From Arthrobacter sp. ISL-72 (lineage in GTDB: Bacteria > Actinomycetota > Actinomycetes > Actinomycetales > Micrococcaceae), in contig NZ_JAGGPP010000001.1 of assembly GCF_018613755.1 (NCBI RefSeq), positions 62,001 through 126,000 on the forward strand: a stretch of DNA of 64,000 nucleotides. The letters are read 5' to 3'. Under the pieces are notes generated by a model, which saw only the letters and a list, made by a program, of their open reading frames with translations, was not told the DNA's origin and made no database searches. The position numbers were made by a program, and so were the translations under genes. This document shows positions 55,978-64,000 of this stretch, in pieces (position 1 is the stretch's first letter; each line of letters starts with the position of its first letter).

Positions 55978-56163
55978 ATGTCCCAGCACCAGGAACAAGA
56001 ACGCGTCCTTCGCGTCTCCAGCGAGGGCGGCGACACCGTGACCCTCCAGCTCGACGCATCCACACCAGTAACAGTCCGGTTACAGGTTGACGGCGGCTGC
56101 ACTTGCCAGCACACCACGCCCCGGCCCGGCTCCTACGTTGACAGCGACCCGGGTTCGCGATGA
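55978..56163 (+). CDS. Small hypothetical protein
   Basis: A 61-residue protein, MSQHQEQERVLRVSSEGGDT onward, with AAAGG 9 bases before the ATG. Alternating hydrophobic residues (TVTLQLDASTPVTVRLQVDG) suggest a small beta sheet, followed by GCTCQH, possibly metal-binding. It sits between the BCCT terminator and moaA. Function unknown. Confidence 0.5.
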   Translation: MSQHQEQERVLRVSSEGGDTVTLQLDASTPVTVRLQVDGGCTCQHTTPRPGSYVDSDPGSR

Positions 56164-56205
56164 CGAGGACGGGGCTGTTCCTCGAAACGTGCATAGTTTG
56201 AAATC

Positions 56206-57330
56206 ATGACCGTTCAGCTGGGCATCCCCGTGCTACGCGCTGCGCCCGACGGGCGCGGACCCGCACCCGAACCGCGTCCACCAGGCCTGCGAGCAGGCCT
56301 GGTGGACCGCTTTGGCCGCCAAGCAACGGACATGCGTCTGTCCGTCACGGATAAATGCAACCTTCGCTGCACCTACTGCATGCCGGCGGAAGGACTGCAG
56401 TGGCTCTCGAAGCAGGCAGTTATGACCGCTGGCGAAATAGTGCGAATCGTTGGAATCGGCGTGGAACGCCTGGGCGTGAGGGAACTCCGGCTCACCGGCG
56501 GGGAGCCCCTGGTCCGCCCCGATCTGGCAGCCATCATCGCTGCCCTCCGTGAGCACCATCCGGATCTGCCGATTTCCATGACAACCAACGGCGTCGGACT
56601 GGACCGGAAAGCGCAGGCCCTCAAAGAAACCGGGCTTACCCGGATCAACGTTTCCCTCGACTCCCTGCACGAGGAGACCTTCACAAGGTTGACCCGGCGC
56701 CCGTTCCTTAGCAAAGTACTGGCCGGGGTCGAAGCGGCCCGGGCCGTGGGACTTGGGCCTCTCAAGATCAATGCGGTACTGATGCGCGGGATCAATGACC
56801 ACGAGGCAGCCGGGCTGCTGGCCTGGGCTCTTGAACACGGTTTCGAACTGCGCTTCATCGAACAAATGCCCTTGGACGCCGATCATGGGTGGACGAGGAG
56901 GGCGATGATCACCGCGGACGAGATCCATGGACTTCTGTCACAGGAGTTCTGCCTCCGGCCCGACCCGCGCGCACGTGACGGGGCACCAGCAGCCCGGTTC
57001 CAGGTGCGTCGCCGGGACCCCGCCCGCGGAGAGGCCACGGGACCGGTACTCGGAACGGCCGGAATTATCGCCTCAGTAACAGAACCTTTTTGTTCGGACT
57101 GCCGGCGGACCCGCATCACAGCCGAGGGAAAGATCATGAGCTGCCTGTTTTCGCGCGAGGAGTTCGACCTGCTGGGCCTCCTGCGGGAGGGTGCGGACGA
57201 CGACGAACTGGCCGTCCGCTGGCAGGACGCCATGTGGGTCAAGCCCAGGGCCCATGGCATGGACCACGGCGGGCTGGGTGCCGCCGACTTCATCCAGCCG
57301 GACCGCAGCATGAGCGCCATCGGAGGCTGA
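56206..57330 (+). CDS. moaA: GTP 3',8-cyclase (molybdenum cofactor biosynthesis)
   Basis: First step of molybdopterin synthesis: the radical SAM enzyme cyclises GTP. The 374-residue protein has the SAM cluster Cys51, Cys55 and Cys58 (TDKCNLRCTYCMPAEG), LTGGEPLVRPDL near 99, and a C-terminal second cluster (EPFCSDCRRTRITAEGKIMS with a further Cys). It ends in Gly-Gly (MSAIGG), as functional MoaA requires. No other intact molybdopterin gene is near; the following moaD is only a stub. An internal 14-bp inverted repeat (56277-56290 / 56293-56306) lies early in the gene. Confidence 0.95.
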   Translation: MTVQLGIPVLRAAPDGRGPAPEPRPPGLRAGLVDRFGRQATDMRLSVTDKCNLRCTYCMPAEGLQWLSKQAVMTAGEIVRIVGIGVERLGVRELRLTGGEPLVRPDLAAIIAALREHHPDLPISMTTNGVGLDRKAQALKETGLTRINVSLDSLHEETFTRLTRRPFLSKVLAGVEAARAVGLGPLKINAVLMRGINDHEAAGLLAWALEHGFELRFIEQMPLDADHGWTRRAMITADEIHGLLSQEFCLRPDPRARDGAPAARFQVRRRDPARGEATGPVLGTAGIIASVTEPFCSDCRRTRITAEGKIMSCLFSREEFDLLGLLREGADDDELAVRWQDAMWVKPRAHGMDHGGLGAADFIQPDRSMSAIGG

Positions 57331-57336
57331 TCAGCA

Positions 57337-57394
57337 GTGCTCGTCAGGTATTTTGCCGCCGCCCGCGCCGTCGGAGCCGGCAGGAGGCCGTCCG
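57337..57394 (+). pseudogene. 5' stub of a moaD-like gene
   Basis: Beginning at a GTG seven bases after moaA, the frame reads VLVRYFAAARAVGAG, a close match to the first strand and helix of MoaD/ThiS sulfur carriers. After about 15 codons the similarity stops and the convergent GntR gene begins at 57395. The lost part would include the C-terminal Gly-Gly. Confidence 0.65.
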
Positions 57395-58120
57395 CTAGGC
57401 GGCAAAGAGCGCCTGGCGGACGGCGTGCTCGAAGCCACTGACGTGAACCCGCGCCAGCTCCGCAGCCTTGGCCTCATCTCCGTTGATAACTGCGGCCAGA
57501 AGGTCGAGGTGCTCGCGCACATGGTGGGAGAGATCGGGCAGGCGGTCCAGAACCATGCACCAGATTCGGGTGGCAAGGTTGTCGTAACGAATGAGGACGT
57601 CTTCCAGGTGGGGGTTCGCAGCGGCCGCATAAATGCCCTGGTGCACGCTGGCATCGAGCCGCAGGGTTTCGACGACGGAGGCGGCGCTGACGTCAAAGGC
57701 TTCAACCTCCGCCATCACGCTGCGTAGCCGCTCCCTGGTGGCCGGCGAGGCCACTCGCGCGGCCCGGGCGGCCGCGAGCGGCTCAAGCTGGGCGCGGATT
57801 TCCGAGATAAAAGCAAGGTCCGTCACCTCAACCCGGGTGGCGAACGTTCCGCGGCGGGGATAGGTGACCACCAGGCGGTCCAGCTCGAGGCGCTTCAGGG
57901 CTTCCCGCACGGGCGTGCGCCCCACCCCCAGGTCCTTGGCAAGGAGCTCGTCATTAAGAAGGTCGCCCGGCTTGATGTCCAGCATCAGCAGCCGGTCCCG
58001 GATGCTCGCATACGCGACGTCCGCTAGGGACCTTCCGGCAGCAGCATCCGTAAATGCCAGAGATTCAAATGCCACGCTCGCGACCCCTTCCATCCAGCCA
58101 TTTACGGCTATTGACCTCAC
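57395..58120 (-). CDS. GntR/FCD-family regulator, paralogue B
   Basis: A 241-residue regulator. The winged helix has VAYASIRDRLLMLDIKPGDL, then GVGRTPVREALKRLELDRLV and YPRRGTFA; the FCD domain has RLDASVHQGIY and VREHLDLLAAV with ligand histidines. The GTG at 58120 lies about 10 nt downstream of TATACT (58130-58135), so a leaderless mRNA is likely; an ATG at 58093 is the alternative. A palindrome at 58151 overlaps the -35 region. It diverges from purU2 and the dehydrogenase operon and is close in sequence to paralogues A and C. Confidence 0.9.
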   Translation of the reverse strand: MRSIAVNGWMEGVASVAFESLAFTDAAAGRSLADVAYASIRDRLLMLDIKPGDLLNDELLAKDLGVGRTPVREALKRLELDRLVVTYPRRGTFATRVEVTDLAFISEIRAQLEPLAAARAARVASPATRERLRSVMAEVEAFDVSAASVVETLRLDASVHQGIYAAAANPHLEDVLIRYDNLATRIWCMVLDRLPDLSHHVREHLDLLAAVINGDEAKAAELARVHVSGFEHAVRQALFAA

Positions 58121-58150
58121 CCTACGCCCAGTATACGCTAGGCAGTAAAT

Positions 58151-58162
58151 CTAATATATCAG
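58151..58162. promoter_or_regulatory. GntR operator candidate, site 2 (GntR-B/purU2 promoter)
   Basis: CTAATATATCAG, an imperfect 12-bp palindrome sharing the CTRATATATYAG pattern of sites 1 and 3. It covers the probable -35 of the leftward GntR gene and lies 35 bp before purU2. Confidence 0.75.
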
Positions 58163-58196
58163 TTTAGAACACAAGAATATATCTAAAGGAGGAACC

Positions 58197-59111
58197 ATGA
58201 CCCTGGTGGATACCGGCTCATCGACAAGCACCCTGGCCCGGCCCGACGCAGCAGCGGACAAAGCGGTGCAGAAGTTCGTGCTCACACTGTCGTGCGGCGA
58301 ACGAGCGGGCATCGTGCAGGCAGTCACCACCTTCCTGTTTGAGCGCGGCTTCAACATCGACGAGCACCAGCAGTTCGACGACGGCCTCCGCCAAACGCTT
58401 CACCTGCGCACCGCATTCTCCCGTTCCTCGGCCTACTCGCCGGACAAGCTCGAAGAAGAGTTCCGTCCGATCGCTGACCGCTTCGGGATGAAGTTCAATT
58501 TTCACGACCAGACCAAGCAACGCGTCCTCGTCATGGTGTCCAAGTTCGGCCACTGCCTGAATGACCTGATCTTCCGCTGGCGCGGCGGCAGCCTGGGCGG
58601 CGAACTCGTCCTGGTGGTTTCGAATCACGAAACCCACCGGGCCATGGCGGAGGCCGCGGGCCTCCCGTTCGTCCACATTCCAGTGACGTCCGACACCAAG
58701 GCAGAAGCAGAGCGCCGGCTGCTCGACCTGGTTGACGAGCACAACATCGACCTCGTGGTGCTGGCGCGCTACATGCAGGTGCTTTCAGACGACCTTTGCC
58801 GGGCCCTGGAAGGCCGCGCCATCAACATCCACCATTCTTTCCTACCAGGCTTCAAGGGCGCACGCCCGTACCACCAGGCCTACGACCGCGGAGTCAAACT
58901 CGTGGGGGCCACGGCGCACTACGTGACAGCGGACCTCGACGAGGGGCCCATCATCGAGCAGGAAGTCATCCGGGTCGATCACACGTACGGCCCGACCACC
59001 CTCTCCACCATCGGCCAGGATGCGGAAGCCCTGGCCTTGTCCCGCGCTGTGCGGTGGCACTGTGAGCACCGCGTGCTGCTGGACCAGACCAGCACAGTCG
59101 TGTTCCGGTAA
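58197..59111 (+). CDS. purU: Formyltetrahydrofolate deformylase (module B copy)
   Basis: Hydrolyses 10-formyl-THF to formate and THF. The 304-residue protein has an ACT domain (VLTLSCGERAGIVQAVTTFL) and the catalytic domain with VLVMVSKFGHCLNDLIFR near 115, INIHHSFLPGFKGARPYHQA near 225 (Asn, His) and LDEGPII (Asp). AAAGGAGG sits 5 bases before the ATG. Clearly a paralogue of the gene at 37.3 kb. It leads an operon with a methyl-group-oxidising dehydrogenase, a cyclohydrolase and FolD, so it closes the cycle by returning THF and releasing formate. Confidence 0.94.
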   Translation: MTLVDTGSSTSTLARPDAAADKAVQKFVLTLSCGERAGIVQAVTTFLFERGFNIDEHQQFDDGLRQTLHLRTAFSRSSAYSPDKLEEEFRPIADRFGMKFNFHDQTKQRVLVMVSKFGHCLNDLIFRWRGGSLGGELVLVVSNHETHRAMAEAAGLPFVHIPVTSDTKAEAERRLLDLVDEHNIDLVVLARYMQVLSDDLCRALEGRAINIHHSFLPGFKGARPYHQAYDRGVKLVGATAHYVTADLDEGPIIEQEVIRVDHTYGPTTLSTIGQDAEALALSRAVRWHCEHRVLLDQTSTVVFR

Positions 59112-61655
<2,544 letters not shown>

Positions 61656-61671
61656 TAGTCCAGGAAGACCC

Positions 61672-62298
61672 ATGATCAGATCAGAAACAGTCAACGACTA
61701 CCTCACCAGGCTTGCCTCGCGCGAGCCGACTCCCGGCGGAGGCGCGGCTGCCGCCCTGCATGCCGCGCAGGGCGCCGCGCTCGTCGCCATGGTTGGCCGC
61801 TACACCACCGGCGGCAAATATGAGCAGCACGCCGCAGCAGTGCAGCGCATCATCCAGGCGGCTGACAGCCTCATTGGTGAAGCCCTGGGCCTCGCCGATG
61901 CCGACGAGCATGCATTCCAGGGCGTCATCGACGCCTATAAGCTCCCGGCCGGGACGGAAGAACTCAAAACCGCACGGGCAGCAACAATTAAGGCTGCCCT
62001 TGTTCAGGCAGCCCAGACTCCCGCGCAGCTCATCAAACTTGCCGGCGCAGTGGTGGACCTCGCCACCGAACTATTCGACGTTGCCAACCCGAACGTCATC
62101 AGTGACGTCGCGGCTGCCGCCGATGCCGCCCGGGCAGCCGCGACCACCGCGCGCGTGAACATCGACATCAACGTGGTTGCCATCAAGGACACGGAGGCAC
62201 GCACGCTGCTGGCCCACCAAACAGACGGGCTCGAGGACAAAGTCGTCCTGGCAGCTGACACCCTTGTAGCACGAGTACGCGAAAGGATCCTGAGTTGA
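61672..62298 (+). CDS. FchA-like methenyl-THF cyclohydrolase (FTCD C-terminal family)
   Basis: A 208-residue helical protein of the formimidoyl-THF cyclodeaminase/methenyl-THF cyclohydrolase family. Diagnostic start: VNDYLTRLASREPTPGGGAA (7-26), with the glycine-rich PTPGGGAAAAL, followed by the helix bundle and VVDLATELFDVANPNVISDV with the conserved NPNxxSD near 146. With no formimidoyl substrate pathway in this operon, methenyl-THF hydrolysis to 10-formyl-THF is the likely role. It overlaps folD by 4 bp (TTGA). The adjacent FolD lacks the usual cyclohydrolase lysine, so this protein may supply that activity. Confidence 0.88.
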   Translation: MIRSETVNDYLTRLASREPTPGGGAAAALHAAQGAALVAMVGRYTTGGKYEQHAAAVQRIIQAADSLIGEALGLADADEHAFQGVIDAYKLPAGTEELKTARAATIKAALVQAAQTPAQLIKLAGAVVDLATELFDVANPNVISDVAAAADAARAAATTARVNIDINVVAIKDTEARTLLAHQTDGLEDKVVLAADTLVARVRERILS

Positions 62299-63167
62299 GC
62301 ACTACGACGCTTTCCGGAAAGCCACTGGCAGCCCTCATTCAGCAGAGGGCCCAGGACGAGGCCCGGACGCTCGAAAACGACGGCCTGCGCCCTACCCTCG
62401 CGGTAGTCGTGGCAACCGACGACGAGTCCACACACTGGTACGTCCGGTCCATCGAGCGGGCGGCAGAACGCGCGGGTATCGGCTGCCGAATCATCGACCT
62501 GGGGCACGACGCCACACAGCAGGTCCTGGCCAGCGTGCTGAGGGACCTGAGCGCAGCACCAGGCGTCAACGGCATCATTCTGCAGACCCCGCTGCCTTCC
62601 AACGTCCGGATTGACGAGCTGGTGGGCCACATTGCCCCGGAAAAGGACATCGACGGCGCCAATCCGTTGAGCCTTGGCAGGCTGGCTGTAGGGCAGCCGG
62701 CCTTTGCACCCGCTACCGCCCGCGCCGTCGTCGAGATCCTCGACCACTACGACATCCCGGTGGCGGGCCGGAACGTCGTCGTGATCGGCCGTTCAGCCGT
62801 GGTGGGAAAGCCGCTGTCCCTTCTGCTTCTGGAAAGGGACGCCGCCATCACCGTCTGCCACTCGAGGTCCGGCCCTTTGGAGAAATACACCAAGGCCGCC
62901 GACGTCGTGGTTGTCGCCGCCGGGCGGACCGGCCTGCTGACCGGCAGCCAGGTTTCCCCTCAAGCGGTGGTAATCGACGTCGGCACCAACGTCCTTCCGG
63001 ACGGTTCCCTCGTGGGAGACGTGGACGAGAAGAGCGTCCGCGGCGTTGCGGCGGCACTGACTCCGGTCCCCGGAGGAGTGGGCTCTGTCACCACCGCGTT
63101 ACTGCTTCTGCACACTGCCGAGGCTGCCCGGGAGCAGTCAGTGGGCGGCCGGCTGCCCGTAGGCTAG
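62295..63167 (+). CDS. folD: FolD-like methylene-THF dehydrogenase, cyclohydrolase lysine replaced
   Basis: A 290-residue protein of the bifunctional 5,10-methylene-THF dehydrogenase/methenyl-THF cyclohydrolase family. The signature Q-x-PLP is GIILQTPLP (Gln97), the KDVDG motif is PEKDIDGANP (Asp120), and the NADP site is VVIGRSAVVGKPLSLLLL near 161. In the YVxxK motif, Tyr49 is kept but the Lys is Ile53 (WYVRSIERAAERAG). That lysine is needed for cyclohydrolase activity in studied enzymes, so this one may be a dehydrogenase only. TTG start, coupled to the FchA-like gene. A housekeeping folD would be expected elsewhere. Confidence 0.9.
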   Translation: MSTTTLSGKPLAALIQQRAQDEARTLENDGLRPTLAVVVATDDESTHWYVRSIERAAERAGIGCRIIDLGHDATQQVLASVLRDLSAAPGVNGIILQTPLPSNVRIDELVGHIAPEKDIDGANPLSLGRLAVGQPAFAPATARAVVEILDHYDIPVAGRNVVVIGRSAVVGKPLSLLLLERDAAITVCHSRSGPLEKYTKAADVVVVAAGRTGLLTGSQVSPQAVVIDVGTNVLPDGSLVGDVDEKSVRGVAAALTPVPGGVGSVTTALLLLHTAEAAREQSVGGRLPVG

Positions 63168-63859
63168 AGGACGGACCGGATCAGGTTCTCAAATTCGGCG
63201 ACGTGCTTCGAGGTCAGCCGGGCGGCGGCCTCGGAGTCACCCTCGGCAATGCACTCCAGCAACTCGATGTGCTGCGCAATGTGTTCCGAGACCGGGGGCA
63301 GCTTTTCCAGGACGAGGCTCCAGATCCGGGTCGCCAGGTTGTCGTAGCGGACCAGGACATCCTCAAGGTGCCGGCTGCCCGCCGCCCGGTAAATCGTCCG
63401 GTGCACCCGCATGTCCAGCCGCATGAGATCCCGCTGCGCCTGCCGGCCGGCCAGGAGTTGCTCCACTTCACGGGCGAACTCCTTCAGCTCCTGCCTCGTC
63501 CGGGGTGAAGCCACCCGGGCAGCGCGCGCTGATGCAGCGGGTTCCAGGAGCTGCCGTATCTCGGAGATCTCGGCAAGGTCTGTAATATCAACGCCGGAGG
63601 CAAACGTGCCCCGGCGCGGGTAGGCCACCACCAGGTGATCAGTCTCAAGACGCTTCATGGCTTCCCGGATGGGCGTCCTTCCCACACCGAGCCGTCGCGA
63701 AATGACGTCGTCGTTCAGCGGCTCTCCGGGTTTGATGTCGAGGACGATCAGTTCGTCGCAAAGCACCCGATAGGCATAATCGGCGTAGGTCTCGTCAGAC
63801 TGCCGTGCGGGCCCGCCAGGACTTCCGGTCTCGGCCGGTAACTCGCGGCTGCTTGTCAC
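63164..63859 (-). CDS. GntR/FCD-family regulator, paralogue C
   Basis: A 231-residue regulator with YAYRVLCDELIVLDIKPGEP, then GVGRTPIREAMKRLETDHLV and YPRRGTFA, and an FCD domain with RLDMRVHRTIY and IAQHIELLECI. The GTG at 63859 is preferred, 9 bases after GGAAGG; the frame is open to 63949 but that part covers the promoter palindrome. It converges on folD with a 4-bp overlap. It is the right-hand of two GntR paralogues flanking module B. Confidence 0.88.
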   Translation of the reverse strand: MTSSRELPAETGSPGGPARQSDETYADYAYRVLCDELIVLDIKPGEPLNDDVISRRLGVGRTPIREAMKRLETDHLVVAYPRRGTFASGVDITDLAEISEIRQLLEPAASARAARVASPRTRQELKEFAREVEQLLAGRQAQRDLMRLDMRVHRTIYRAAGSRHLEDVLVRYDNLATRIWSLVLEKLPPVSEHIAQHIELLECIAEGDSEAAARLTSKHVAEFENLIRSVL

Positions 63860-63927
63860 TTTCACGTCCCTTCCGCTGCGTGAAGGAGCCTTGACTCGAA
63901 CGCTCCCTGAACATAGTATTCCTATAG

Positions 63928-63939
63928 CTGATATATCAA
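63928..63939. promoter_or_regulatory. GntR operator candidate, site 3 (GntR-C promoter)
   Basis: CTGATATATCAA, matching the CTRATATATYAG pattern of the sites at 46202 and 58151 at 11 of 12 positions. On the minus strand it includes TTGATA, a plausible -35 for the GntR-C gene, so it would be autoregulatory. Confidence 0.7.
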
Positions 63940-64000
63940 TACGCACCAACAGGAATGTCAGTATTCCCCCGCAAGGACGCCTGCCGCAACGGGCAGTGGC

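Noticed and set aside
56206..57394. Complete moaA-moaD operon
   Set aside because: Only about 15 moaD-like codons follow moaA before the convergent GntR gene; the carrier's C-terminal Gly-Gly is absent.

Overview
The window is high-GC DNA with actinobacterial-style signals: GTG and TTG starts, purine-rich ribosome sites, and many 1-8 bp overlaps between co-directional genes. The gene content fits the Arthrobacter/Pseudarthrobacter group (Micrococcaceae). This is inferred from gene families and gene order; there is no rRNA in the window to settle it. I see no tRNA, CRISPR array, transposase or phage gene.

Region 1 (1-10.5 kb) is mixed housekeeping and accessory sequence. It holds the 5' part of metH, a heterodimeric ABC exporter, an alpha/beta hydrolase, a PhzF protein, a 5'-shortened epoxide hydrolase head-to-head with a TetR gene, and a DHFR-like reductase. 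Scars lie between the genes: a second copy of the phzF 3' end and the tail of a lost VOC gene. Region 2 (10.5-18 kb) has a histidine-degradation pair (HutF and an M20 amidohydrolase), a 2-hydroxyacid dehydrogenase, an HxlR/azoreductase pair and a DctA-type transporter. Region 3 (18-25 kb) has small stress-type proteins, a secreted Lys-rich protein, an SRPBCC gene with a one-base frameshift, a CsbD-like protein and a lipoprotein. It ends with an unusual divergent locus: a NUDIX/winged-helix regulator facing an SPFH gene (with an in-frame amber codon) and an NAD-kinase-like gene. Two 13-bp palindromes sit in the shared promoter.

Region 4 (25-37 kb) is glyoxylate/allantoin catabolism: hyi-glxR-gcl-glxK-allB, an orphan winged-helix protein and a peroxiredoxin, then a polysaccharide-deacetylase-like hydrolase with an NCS1 transporter facing a PucR regulator. 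Three palindromic repeat elements lie between genes here.

Region 5 (37-64 kb) is devoted to methylated-glycine and one-carbon metabolism. Module A is glyA-soxB-soxD-soxA-soxG-sdaA-purU with a divergent GntR regulator: sarcosine to glycine to serine to pyruvate, with surplus formyl-folate released as formate. Then come hxlA/hxlB (formaldehyde fixation) with a divergent LuxR-type regulator, an IclR regulator, and a Rieske ferredoxin with a betaine-type BCCT transporter. Module B is purU2, a dimethylglycine/sarcosine dehydrogenase-like enzyme, an FchA-like cyclohydrolase and FolD, bracketed by two more GntR paralogues. The three GntR genes share a near-identical palindromic promoter site and probably form one regulatory family. 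The FolD carries Ile at the position of the cyclohydrolase lysine, which would explain why a separate cyclohydrolase is encoded beside it. Module B begins inside a molybdopterin locus: moaA is intact, but only about the first 15 codons of moaD remain.

Broken or remnant genes are frequent: phzF scar, VOC tail, epoxide hydrolase 5' end, SRPBCC frameshift, SPFH amber, DUF998 pieces, ferredoxin-reductase fragment and moaD fragment. This suggests an accessory region in flux, though the single-base lesions could also be sequencing errors.
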